Positions 7,326 to 15,679 of a stretch of DNA of 19,495 nt are shown piece after piece (position 1 is the first letter of the stretch; each line of letters starts with the position of its first letter). Below the pieces are notes generated by a model. The model had not been told where the DNA came from. It searched no databases and saw only the letters and a list, made by a program, of their open reading frames with translations. The position numbers and the translations under genes are program-made. The DNA comes from Desulfobulbaceae bacterium (GTDB taxonomy: Bacteria; Desulfobacterota; Desulfobulbia; Desulfobulbales; Desulfurivibrionaceae), in assembly GCA_003557565.1 (NCBI GenBank), contig PWOG01000206.1, forward strand, positions 1 to 19,495, given 5' to 3'.

Positions 7326-10321
7326 GATGTCACCTTTCTGATGTCAACAAGAAACGCCTTGAATTCCGGGATCGCGGTGTTGGCGTCGCCCACGTGGGGG
7401 GTGAGGTTGTTGGCAATATCACCGGTCACCAGGCCCTGGAAGCCGAAGTGCCAGGTCAGGCCCACCTGATGGACATTGCGGCCGTTGATCTCGAACATGT
7501 GGGCTCGAGGGGTGACCATGGCCATGGCCCGGGCCTTGCCCCGGGCGGAGACCAACTCCACCATCTCGCCGTTGCCGATATTGCGTTCCCGGGCCAGGTC
7601 TTCGCCGATTTCGACAAAGGACTCGGGCATCAACTCGGCCAGCCAGGGCATGTTGCGGCTCAGCGCCCCGGTGTGCCAGTGTTCGCAGACCCGCCAGGTG
7701 GAGCAGATCAGCGGAAATTTTTCGATATCACCCAGCGACTTGGCCCCGTCGGTGCCGGTGAAATAGGCCGGGTTGTTCTGGCGACGGTTGAAGACGTTGT
7801 GGGTGGGGCTTTCCACCGGCTCGTAATGCTCCGGCAGCGGGCCGTCGTTCAAGGCGCCGATGGCGAAAACCCGGCTCTCCCGCTCGGCCATCATGATAAA
7901 GGGCTTTTTGCCCAGCGGCGCGTCTGGGGGCATGGTGGGGGCAAAATCCGGTACATCGTAGCCGGTCCACCTGGCGCCGTCCCACCACAGGTACTTGCGC
8001 TCTTCCGACCAGGGCTTGCCGTCGGGGTCCGCCGAGCAGCGGTTGTAGATGATGCGCCGGTTGGCCGGCCAGGAAAAGCCCCAGCCCGGATGCGCCCCCC
8101 AACCGCCGGGATCGGCGAGGACCCGGCTCTGGGTGCGATTGCCCAGCTCTTCGGTGTACATGCCCGAATAGATCCAGTTGCCGCAGTCGGTGGAACCGTC
8201 ATCCTGCAGGGCGCCGAAACCGGGCACCAGCTTGCCGGTGCTCAGGTTGCGACCGTTGATCTCCCGCATCACCGCGTCGATGAAATCGGTCTGGCTGCGC
8301 AGCGGGTCGGGGTAATTCCAGGTCAGGTGCTTGATCATCGCGTCCTGGGGCTGGTCGCTGCCGGCGTACAGAGCCTTGAGCCGCTTGACCAGCCGGTCGA
8401 GGATAAAGGATTCCTGGCGGACGTTGCCGGGGCCGTCCACCGCCTTCCAGCGGTACTGGATCAGCCGGCCGCTGTGGGTGACGGTACCTTCCTTCTCCAG
8501 GAAGGTGGTCACCGGCAGCAGGAAGACCTCGGTGTCGATTTCAGCGGGGTTGGCGCCGGGGCGCTTCCAGAAGGCGCTGGTCTCGTTTTCAAAGGGATCG
8601 AGGCAGACCAGCCACTTAAGGTTTTCCACCGCCTTTGATTCCATGTTGGAGTTGGGGCCGGACACCACCGGGTTCTGGCCCCAGACAAAAAGCCCTTCCA
8701 GATCCTGGTGGTTATAAAGATTTTCAAACAGGGCCAGGTGGGAGTAGTTCTTGCCGGCCTGGGCCTTGGGCAGGAAGTCGTAGGCGAAATCGTTGCCCGG
8801 GTTGGCCGCCTCGCCATACCAGGCCTTGAGCAGGCTGGCGATCCACTTGGGCCGGTTGCTCCAGTAGGCCGGGGCCGGCGGGGTGGTGGCGTTGTAGGCC
8901 TCAAGGGTTGGCATCCCGGTGGTGGGGCAGGGCATGTAACCGGGCAGCAGGTGGAAGAGCAGGGCCATATCGGTGGAACCCTGGACGTTGGAATGGCCGC
9001 GCAGGGCGTTGACCCCGCCGCCGGGCAGTCCCATGTTGCCCAGCAGGGTCTGGATAATGGCCATGCAGCGCACGTTCTGGGAGCCCGAGGTGAACTGGGT
9101 CTGGCCCATGGCGTACATGATGGAGCCGGCCTTGCCCACCTGGCCGGTGGAGGTGAACAGTTCGTACACCTGGCGCAGCTTGTCCACCGGCGCGCCGCAG
9201 GTCTGGGCCACCGCTTCCACGGTGTAGCGGGAGTAGTGGCGCTTCATCAGCTGGAACACCGAGCGGGGGTGTTGCAGGGTCAGGTCTTTTCTGACCTTGC
9301 CTTCGGCATCCCGTTCGTAATCCCAGGTGGTACGGTCGGTGTAGGCCCGGCGTCCCTCGTCGTAGCCGGTGAAGAGCCCGGTTTCCGGGTCAAAGCTGAA
9401 ACCCTCCTTGATGATGGAGGCGGCGTTGGAGTAGTGGGCGATGTACTCATTATGATAGCGGTCGTTTGCTAAAATGTAGTTGATCATCCCGCCGTAGAAG
9501 GCCAGGTTGGTGCCGCTGCGAATGGGGCAGTAGAGATCGGCCCGGGCCGAGGTGCGGGTGAAGCGGGGATCGACGCTGATGATCTTGGCGCCGCGCTTGA
9601 CGCGGGCCTCCTGCAGCCAGGCGAAGGAAACGGGGTGGTTCTCGGCGGCGTTGCTGCCGCAGATCAGGGCCACATCGGTGTTTTTGAAGTCCACCCAGTG
9701 GTTGGTCATCGCGCCCCTGCCAAAGGTGGCCGCCAGACCGGCGACCGTGGAGCTGTGTCAGATTCGCGCCTGGTGTTCGATGTAAGTCGCCCCCAGGCCG
9801 CGCATCATCTTGGCGATCAGATAAAGGTCTTCATTGTTGAGGATGGAACTGCCCAGGCTGCCGATGGCCTCGGTGCGGTTGACCGTCACCCCGTCGGCGG
9901 TGCGCTGGAAGGTACGGTCCCGGGTATCTTTGACCAAGCGGGCGATACGGTCGATGGCCCAGTCCCAGGAGCGGATCTCCCAGCGGTCGGAGCCCGGCGA
10001 GCGGTGCAGGACGTTGGTCACCCGTTCGGGGTTGTCATGGGTCTGTTGAACCGCCGCCCCCTTGGAGCAGTTGGAGCCCCGGTTGCTGGGGTTGTCCGGA
10101 TCCCCTTCGGTGTGGACCAGCTTGCCGTCCACCACCTGGGCGATCACCCCGCAGCCGCCGGAGCAGAAGCAACAGACCGAAGGGTATTCCCGGGCCTGGG
10201 CAATCCGCAACTTGCCGGTGGCAGCATAAGCCTTGGTGCCGGCCAGGCTCACCCCGCCGGCGGTCACCGCGCCGGCGCCGGCGCCCGCCAGTTTGAGCAG
10301 GTTTCTTCTAGACAGTTTCAT
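7322..10321 (-). CDS. fdnG: Formate dehydrogenase alpha subunit, selenocysteine-containing, Tat-exported
   Basis: This gene oxidises formate to CO2 at a bis-MGD Mo (or W) site in the periplasm. It reads as one frame of 999 residues if the in-frame UGA at 9758-9760 is translated as selenocysteine (U188). The context QARI-U-HSSTVAGLAATFGRGAMTNHW matches FdnG/FdoG around their Sec (E. coli U196), including the following His. The N-terminus has a Tat signal (SRRNLLKLAG, then a hydrophobic Ala/Gly stretch). A 4Fe-4S cluster is bound by C50, C53, C57 and C85, with K87 nearby. The C-terminal GLTWHFGFQG and IPEFKAFLVDIRKV segments are typical of FDH-N. I chose the ATG at 10321 because AAGGAGG lies 9 bases upstream and it gives a proper Tat signal; the longer frame from 10414 has no such support. 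A standard gene caller would split it into 7322-9709 and 9758-10414. Confidence 0.96.
9728..9746 (-). promoter_or_regulatory. SECIS hairpin for UGA-to-selenocysteine recoding
   Basis: Starting 11 bases after the UGA, the mRNA can form a seven-pair stem, GGUCGCC with GGCGGCC (one U:G pair), closing a GGUCU loop. Bacterial SECIS elements are short hairpins just downstream of the UGA with a conserved GU in the loop that SelB recognises, and the loop here resembles the GGUCU of E. coli fdhF. Position, loop and the protein context all agree. Folding and SelB binding are not tested here. Confidence 0.85.
9758..9760 (-). other. Selenocysteine UGA codon of fdnG (codon 188)
   Basis: The minus strand reads TGA in frame between two halves that together give a complete FDH-N catalytic subunit (3000 bases, exactly in frame). 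The next codon is CAC (His), which is conserved after the Sec or Cys ligand of Mo in this family. Confidence 0.93.
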
Positions 10322-10330
10322 CGATTCAGG

Positions 10331-10337
10331 CCTCCTT
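10331..10337 (-). promoter_or_regulatory. Ribosome binding site that fixes the fdnG start
   Basis: AAGGAGG on the minus strand, 9 bases before the ATG at 10321. It supports this start over the frame extension up to 10414. Confidence 0.85.
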
Positions 10338-10414
10338 GACTGTGCTTTAATGGCGATGATGCGAATACAAAACCAGATGCCGTTAAGTAGTGGTTGCACC
10401 TGCCGCCCGCCCAC

Positions 10415-10430
10415 TGCAAACCATGTACCA
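10415..10430 (-). promoter_or_regulatory. Sigma-54 (RpoN) type promoter for the fdn operon
   Basis: The minus strand reads TGGTACATGGTTTGCA, against the consensus TGGCAC-N5-TTGCA: one mismatch, with the essential GG and GC separated by exactly 10 bases. A transcript would start near 10404, leaving a leader of about 83 bases before fdnG. The divergently encoded gene next to it is a sigma-54 activator, which strongly supports the match. Confidence 0.8.
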
Positions 10431-10453
10431 GTTACTGTGATCCCGAAAGATGT

Positions 10454-10470
10454 CTTGTATAAACAACAAG
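10454..10470. repeat. Short inverted repeat upstream of the sigma-54 promoter
   Basis: CTTGT (10454-10458) and ACAAG (10466-10470) flank a 7-base spacer, about 25 bp upstream of the -24 element of the fdnG promoter. The same 8-mer, AACAAGTT (10465-10472), recurs inverted as AACTTGTT at 10573-10580. This could be a regulator site or chance in AT-rich DNA. Confidence 0.3.
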
Positions 10471-10518
10471 TTAAGGTTTGAGGGGCGGGTTGTAAGGGGT
10501 AGCCGGAGGTAAATTTTA

Positions 10519-10553
10519 TGTATACTTTTGGCGTTGGTTGTATACTTTTGGCG
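10519..10553. promoter_or_regulatory. Tandem 15-bp boxes, candidate enhancer (UAS) for the NtrC-type regulator
   Basis: TGTATACTTTTGGCG occurs twice with no mismatch, at 10519-10533 and 10539-10553, a period of 20 bp or about two helical turns. The pair lies about 115-150 bp upstream of the predicted fdnG start point, the usual place for sigma-54 activator sites, and also about 155-190 bp before the regulator gene, so it could serve both directions. Binding by the adjacent regulator is inference. Confidence 0.6.
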
Positions 10554-10706
10554 CAGTGGCGATTTTACAACCAACTTGTTCCCGACGGCCGATGGTGTTA
10601 TTTTGTCGGCACGTGAAAATACGGTTCTTTGGGGGGTTGGTGAACGGTTTTGCTTTTCGGTCGGGCGGGGTAAGGGCATTAACAACCGGCGCTGGAGAAA
10701 AAGTGG

Positions 10707-12056
10707 ATGAAGGGCACGGTTTATATCTGTGATGATGAAGAAGGGATGCTGCGCTACCTGCGTAAAAGCTTGACCGCGTGGGGTTTCTCCGTCAAGACTC
10801 ACTCCTCGGCCCCGTCGCTGTTGCAAAACCTGGAGGAAGGTGAAGAGCGGGGCGGGGTACTGTTGCTGGATATCCGCATGCCGGAGATGGACGGCCTGGA
10901 GGTGTTGAGGCGGGTTAAAGGGCTGCGCCCGGATCTGGGGGTGATCATGATGACCGGTTACGGTACCATCGACTCGGCGGTAGAGGCCATTAAGCTGGGC
11001 GCCTTTGATTATCTGACCAAACCATTTCCCGAAGAACGGCTGTCGGCGGTAATCGAGCACTGCCTGGAAAATCGTAAACTGCAGACGGAAGGTGGCGGGC
11101 GGTCCGATGTGGACCACTCTTCTTCGGGTGAAGAAATCGTTTTTTGCAGCCCCCGTTTTCGCGAAACCTTTGACCTGGCTCAGCGGGCCGCCGCCGGCGA
11201 TGTCAACGTGCTGCTCCAGGGCGAGAGCGGCACCGGCAAGGAATTGATCGCCGCAGTGATCCACCGGGCCGGCCCCCGCGCCCAGCGCTGTTTTTTGGCA
11301 CTAAATTGCGCGACCTTAAACGACAATCTGCTGGAAAGCCAACTTTTCGGCCACCTCAAAGGGTCCTTTACCGGGGCCGACAGCAACCGCCGGGGCCTGC
11401 TTGAGGAGGCCGACGGCGGCAGCCTGTTCCTGGATGAAGTGGCGGAATTGAGCACTCATCTGCAGGCCAAGCTGTTGCGGGTGCTCCAGGACGGTGAGTT
11501 CATTCCGGTGGGCTCAACCAAGGCCCGGCGGGTGGATGTCCGATTTGTCGCCGCCACCAATAAAAACCTTGAAGAATTGGTGGCCAAAGGGGAGTTTCGC
11601 GAGGATCTTTATTACCGCCTCAATGTCTTTTCTCTGCAGCTGCCCCCTCTTCGGGAGCGTCCCGAGGACGTTACCCTGCTGGCCCGTCATTTTCTGGAGC
11701 GGGCTGCCGACAGGCTGGGGAGGGAGGTCAAGCAGATCGATGATCCGGCCTTGAAGATGCTGGTCAGGTATCCCTGGCCGGGCAACGTTCGGGAATTGCG
11801 CAACGTCATCGAGCGCGGCGCCATTATCGCTCGGAGCCGCAGCCTGACACCGGACGACCTGCCGGAGCATCTTCGGCGCCCGCAAGCGGGAGCGGCTGGT
11901 CATGCTCCCGTCACCTTGGCCGAGGCCGAGCGCTGCCAGGTGGCCAGTATTCTGGAACGGGTGGGCTGGAACAAAAGCCAGGCGGCCCGTATGCTGGGTA
12001 TTACACGCCGTACCCTCGATCGAAAAATTCTCGACTATGGTCTCTCGCCATCCTGA
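10707..12056 (+). CDS. NtrC-family sigma-54 dependent response regulator
   Basis: The 449-residue protein has three parts. The receiver domain (1-120) has D9, D10, phospho-acceptor D55 (LLLDIRMPEMDG), T83 and K105. The AAA+ sigma-54 activation domain (about 145-385) shows GESGTGKE (Walker A), LKGSFTGA, GGSLFLDE (Walker B) and RLNVFSLQLPPLRER. A Fis-type helix-turn-helix lies at the end (NKSQAARMLGITRRTLDRKI). The sigma-54 contact loop is GSFTGA instead of the usual GAFTGA; the FTGA core is intact, so it should still contact sigma-54. It is divergent from the formate dehydrogenase operon, which has a sigma-54 type promoter, and is followed 60 bp later by a binding protein and its kinase. Its target is therefore probably fdnG; this is inference. 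Confidence 0.94.
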   Translation: MKGTVYICDDEEGMLRYLRKSLTAWGFSVKTHSSAPSLLQNLEEGEERGGVLLLDIRMPEMDGLEVLRRVKGLRPDLGVIMMTGYGTIDSAVEAIKLGAFDYLTKPFPEERLSAVIEHCLENRKLQTEGGGRSDVDHSSSGEEIVFCSPRFRETFDLAQRAAAGDVNVLLQGESGTGKELIAAVIHRAGPRAQRCFLALNCATLNDNLLESQLFGHLKGSFTGADSNRRGLLEEADGGSLFLDEVAELSTHLQAKLLRVLQDGEFIPVGSTKARRVDVRFVAATNKNLEELVAKGEFREDLYYRLNVFSLQLPPLRERPEDVTLLARHFLERAADRLGREVKQIDDPALKMLVRYPWPGNVRELRNVIERGAIIARSRSLTPDDLPEHLRRPQAGAAGHAPVTLAEAERCQVASILERVGWNKSQAARMLGITRRTLDRKILDYGLSPS

Positions 12057-12116
12057 ATAAAGGACTTCCAGCGTGGCCAAAAGTCCCGACATTCTGGCGG
12101 ACTTACAAGGACAGTT

Positions 12117-13301
12117 ATGCCTAGATTAACTTCTTTCCTGTTCATGTTGCTCATTCTGATGCCGTTTAGTGGCCGGGCCGAGGAGATTGTGCTGGGGATG
12201 TCCACCGCTCTTTCCGGGCCCACCTCCGAGTTGGGGCAGGCCATGCGTGACGGGGTTGAGTTGGGTCTGGAGCGGATTAACCAGGAGGGGGGGATAAACG
12301 GCCGGCGGTTGCGCCTGGTGGTCCTGGACGACGGCTATGAGCCGGCCAGCACCGCCCCCAACATGCGGCGCCTGATCGAGGAAGAAAAAGTGCTGGCGAT
12401 CATCGGCAATGTCGGCACCCCCACCGCCATTGCTTCCCTGCCGCTGATCCGTGAGCATCGGGTGCTGTATTTTGCCCCTTTCACCGGGGCAGGTTTGTTG
12501 CGGCAGACGCCACCGGAACGTTACGTCATTAATTTTCGGGCCAGCTATGGGGAGGAGATTGCCGCCATGGTTCGGGCTCTGGTGGAAAACGCCGGTTTGG
12601 CCCCGGAAGAGATCGCTTTTTTTACCCAGCGCGACGGCTACGGTGACGCCGGTTTTGCCGGGGGAGTGGCGGCCCTGCGCCGTTATGGCCTGGTTGATGA
12701 ACGTAATATTCTCCATGTCCGTTATCCCCGCAACACCTTGGCGGTGGAAAACGCCCTGGCCGATATTCTGCTGGCGGAACAGACCCCCCGTGCCATCATT
12801 ATGGTGGGTGCTTACGCGCCCTGTGCCAAATTTATCCGTCTGGCCCGACATGCCGGGCTGGATAGTCTTATGCTCAACGTGTCCTTTGTTGGCGGCGATT
12901 TCCTGGCCCGGGCCCTGGGACCGGAGATTGATGGAGTGGTGGTTACCCAAGTGGTGCCTCATCCCCGGCAGCAAGAGTTGCCGCTGGTGGCTGAGTTCCG
13001 ACAGGATATCAAGAATTATAAGCAAGATATGGTTCCCAGTTTCGTGGCCCTGGAAGGCTATATCGCTGTCCGGCTACTGGCCAGGGCCCTGGCCGGTATG
13101 GATGGTAAACCCACTCGTGAGGGCCTGGTGGAGGCCCTGGAAGCCTTGGGAGAATTTGATCTGGGGCTGGGGCGGACCCTGCATCTGGGGCCGGAACATC
13201 ACCAGGCCAGTGACCAGGTCTGGCCCACGGTACTGCGGGCCGGGGAGTTGGAGCCATTCGACTGTGCCGACATCGTTGAACTGGTACCGGAGGGATCATG
13301 A
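12117..13301 (+). CDS. Periplasmic ligand-binding protein, branched-chain amino acid/amide family
   Basis: The 394-residue protein has a Sec signal peptide (hydrophobic 6-17, likely cut after GRA at about residue 21) and a type I periplasmic-binding fold of the LivJ/AmiC group. Visible marks are VLGMSTALSGPTSELGQAMRDG, ERINQEGGINGRRLRLVVLDDGYEP, IIGNVGTPTA and YFAPFTGAGLLR. AAGGA precedes the ATG at 5 bases. No ABC permease or ATPase follows; instead the stop overlaps the start of a histidine kinase (ATGA). This argues that it is a sensory binding protein that presents a ligand to the kinase, as TorT does for TorS, and not a transport component. The ligand cannot be read from the sequence. 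Confidence 0.88.
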   Translation: MPRLTSFLFMLLILMPFSGRAEEIVLGMSTALSGPTSELGQAMRDGVELGLERINQEGGINGRRLRLVVLDDGYEPASTAPNMRRLIEEEKVLAIIGNVGTPTAIASLPLIREHRVLYFAPFTGAGLLRQTPPERYVINFRASYGEEIAAMVRALVENAGLAPEEIAFFTQRDGYGDAGFAGGVAALRRYGLVDERNILHVRYPRNTLAVENALADILLAEQTPRAIIMVGAYAPCAKFIRLARHAGLDSLMLNVSFVGGDFLARALGPEIDGVVVTQVVPHPRQQELPLVAEFRQDIKNYKQDMVPSFVALEGYIAVRLLARALAGMDGKPTREGLVEALEALGEFDLGLGRTLHLGPEHHQASDQVWPTVLRAGELEPFDCADIVELVPEGS

Positions 13302-15679
13302 GCGATCACCGGCATCGCCGCGCTATCACCGCCCTGGTCTGGACCCTGGTGACCATCGGGCTGCTGGCCGGGGCTTTTACCAACGGTCTGATGGTTTGGA
13401 CCCTGCTGGACCTCAACCGGGAGCGTGTCCATCTGCTGGAAGAGGATCGGCAACTTGGCCAGTTGGCCTCCCGTCTGCAACGCTTGGGGCAGGAGGCTCG
13501 CAGTGAACTGGCTATGCTGCTGCAAGGCCTGGAAGCCGACGGTGCGGCGACCTCGGTGGCTTCCTTCAACACGGCGGCGGCCGATTTGCGGCGTGAACTG
13601 GGAGATTACCAGGGCATTGCCGCCCTGGCCGAACTGTCGGCGTCAGCCGCCGAACTGACGGTGCTGCAAAGTCAGGCGATGGATTGGCGGCGACGTTATC
13701 GTCCGGTGGCCAATGATCAGCGGGAGAAAAAGACCCTGGGGCAGGTGCGGGTGGTTCTGGAAGAAATGCGGGCGGCGGCGGAAATCCTGGAAGGCCGGCA
13801 GCGTCTGGATGAGGCCCTTGACTTGCGCCGCTGGCGACAGGCCGGGGCGGAGCAGGCCCCGGCTCTGGCCCAGGAATTTCTCGAACAGCACGCCCGTGGA
13901 GGCCCCCAGAGCAGCCCCTTGATGATCAAGGAAATCCGCAGCGAGTTGGCCGAACTCTCCCGCCTGGTGGAGACCCTGGCCGGCGAGGATCAGCTTGACC
14001 ACTTGGCCGACCTGCGGGACAATCAGCTCAAACAGGTGCTCGAGCGTTTGGAACGCCAGCTGTACTGGCTGGCCGAGGAAAACGGGCAGGTAGCGGGACT
14101 GGAAGGGGAACGGGTGGCCGGCCTGCGGGAGTTGGTTTTCGGTCAGGATTATGTGGTAGTCCCCGAATACCAGACCATCCGCCTCGGGGAGGGAGGGCTG
14201 TTCCGGCTCAGCAGCGATGTGCTGCAATTGCGTCGGGAACGGGAGACTTTGCAAACCAGGGCCCAGGAGCTGTTTGCTCGTGCCGAGCGAATTTACCCGG
14301 TGCTGGCTGATCTGGCCGGGGAGCGCAGTGCCGCCATGACCGAGCATGCGGAAGCCATGCTGGCTCGGGTGATGTTTAACCTGCTGCTGTTCAGCGTCGT
14401 GGTGTTGTGCGGTTTTCTTGGCCTGGGCTGGCTGATCGGTCGGCGGGTGAACAACCAGGTGCGGACCATGACCCGGTTGCGCCGGGACAATGAGTTGATC
14501 TTGCAGTCCGCCGGCGAGGGTATCATGGGGCTGGACGACACCGGCCGGGTCTCGTTTGTCAATCCAGCCGGGGCCCGTTTGCTGGGAGGCAAGCCGGCGG
14601 AAATCAACGGTCGCTGTTTTGACCGTATCGTGGCCCGCCGGGAAGATCAGGACGGCTGCGGCCCTTATTCCGCCGTACTGGAGCAGGTTTTTAGCCGGGG
14701 TCAGAGTGTGCATGAGGACGATCATCATATTCAGCGCCTGGACGGCAGCCACTTCCCCGGTGAATTCACCGCCAACCCCATTTACAACGAGCAGGGCGAC
14801 ATCGAAGGAGCGGTAGTCACCTTTCTGGATGTCACCGAACGTAAACAATCCGCAGAGGCCCTGGAGCGCACCTGTTTTGAACTGGATGAACTTAATCGCA
14901 GCCTGGAGGCCAAGGTGGCGGCTCGAACCCGGGACCTGGAAGAAAAGAACCGGGAGTTGGTCCAGGCCCAGGAAGAGCTGGTGCGCAAGGAAAAGCTGGC
15001 GGCCATCGGCCTGCTGGGCGCCGGGGTGGCCCATGAGATCAACAATCCGGTGGCCATTATCCGCGGCAACGTGGAGATCATCCGTCGCTGCCTGGCCGGC
15101 GGCAAGGGCGAGGAGGAAGTGGAGGAGATTCTTAAAAACACCGAGCGCATCTCCCGGATTACTCGCAGCCTGTTGCTTTTTGCCCGGGAACACGAACATT
15201 CGCCGGCAGTGGTCGAGGAGGTGCGGGTTAATGAATTGCTGGATGAGATTTTGGCCCAGGCCGCCCATCAGGTGGACTGTTCTGGCTTGGAGGTCAAGCG
15301 TGGTTTCGCCCGTGATTTACCGCCGCTGCTTGCCGATCAGGAAAAACTTCGCCAGCTGTTCACCAACCTGGTGATCAATGCCATTCAGGCCATGGAAGGC
15401 CGTGGCCGGTTACATCTGGTCACCCGGCTGATGGCAGACGAGGTTGAGGCCGATGGCAGCCGGGGCGACTGGCTGGAAGTTTTGGTAAAGGATACGGGGC
15501 CGGGGATAGAGACGACGGCCCGGGGAGAGATCTTTAATCCTTTCTATACCACCAAAAAAGGCGGCACAGGGCTGGGCCTGGCGGTTTCCTACGGTATTGT
15601 CCAGGGCCTGGGAGGTGAAATCTCAGTGAACAGCCAATCCGGCTGGGGAACGACCATCAAAGTGCTCCTGCCGGTGTAG
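13298..15679 (+). CDS. Membrane sensor histidine kinase with large periplasmic domain and PAS domain
   Basis: The 793-residue kinase has a first membrane helix at about 9-32, a periplasmic domain at about 35-355 rich in Leu/Glu/Arg heptads (helical bundle expected), a second helix at about 358-381, a PAS domain with PAC at about 395-510, a coiled coil at about 510-565, a HisKA domain with H579 in GVAHEINNP, and a HATPase_c domain with NLVINAIQAME (about 690-700), DTGPGIE (about 731) and GTGLGLAVSYG (about 757). It ends without a receiver or HPt domain, so it should signal directly to the NtrC-type regulator two genes upstream. GGAGGG precedes the ATG. The overlap with the binding protein suggests equal production of sensor and ligand binder. 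Confidence 0.93.
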   Translation: MSDHRHRRAITALVWTLVTIGLLAGAFTNGLMVWTLLDLNRERVHLLEEDRQLGQLASRLQRLGQEARSELAMLLQGLEADGAATSVASFNTAAADLRRELGDYQGIAALAELSASAAELTVLQSQAMDWRRRYRPVANDQREKKTLGQVRVVLEEMRAAAEILEGRQRLDEALDLRRWRQAGAEQAPALAQEFLEQHARGGPQSSPLMIKEIRSELAELSRLVETLAGEDQLDHLADLRDNQLKQVLERLERQLYWLAEENGQVAGLEGERVAGLRELVFGQDYVVVPEYQTIRLGEGGLFRLSSDVLQLRRERETLQTRAQELFARAERIYPVLADLAGERSAAMTEHAEAMLARVMFNLLLFSVVVLCGFLGLGWLIGRRVNNQVRTMTRLRRDNELILQSAGEGIMGLDDTGRVSFVNPAGARLLGGKPAEINGRCFDRIVARREDQDGCGPYSAVLEQVFSRGQSVHEDDHHIQRLDGSHFPGEFTANPIYNEQGDIEGAVVTFLDVTERKQSAEALERTCFELDELNRSLEAKVAARTRDLEEKNRELVQAQEELVRKEKLAAIGLLGAGVAHEINNPVAIIRGNVEIIRRCLAGGKGEEEVEEILKNTERISRITRSLLLFAREHEHSPAVVEEVRVNELLDEILAQAAHQVDCSGLEVKRGFARDLPPLLADQEKLRQLFTNLVINAIQAMEGRGRLHLVTRLMADEVEADGSRGDWLEVLVKDTGPGIETTARGEIFNPFYTTKKGGTGLGLAVSYGIVQGLGGEISVNSQSGWGTTIKVLLPV

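Larger units (their letters stand above)
10322..10706. other. Divergent control region between fdnG and the regulator gene
   Basis: This 385-bp non-coding region contains the fdnG ribosome site, the sigma-54 type promoter, the inverted repeat and the tandem 15-bp boxes listed separately. For the plus-strand regulator gene I see only a weak sigma-70-like pair, TTGTTC (10576-10581) and TATTTT 17 bases later, and a GGAG ribosome site about 10 bases before its ATG. Long frames that cross this region on the minus strand have no ribosome site and no recognisable protein sequence. Confidence 0.7.

Noticed and set aside
7394..8638. 414-codon plus-strand frame opposite fdnG
   Set aside because: Low-complexity Gly/Ala/Val/His-rich shadow of the fdnG coding strand.
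7322..10414. fdnG as a pseudogene broken by a nonsense codon
   Set aside because: The TGA lies exactly at the known selenocysteine position, a SECIS-like hairpin follows, and both halves are intact.
10383..11264. 293-codon minus-strand frame across the divergent control region
   Set aside because: It overlaps the regulator gene and the sigma-54 promoter, has no ribosome site and no recognisable family.
12117..13301. Substrate-binding part of an ABC amino acid importer
   Set aside because: No permease or ATPase genes are adjacent, and the stop overlaps a histidine kinase start; a sensory role fits better.
13643..15268. 541-codon open frame on the minus strand opposite the histidine kinase
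   Set aside because: Composition is His/Gln/Leu/Pro-rich with no domain; the plus strand encodes kinase motifs through the same stretch.
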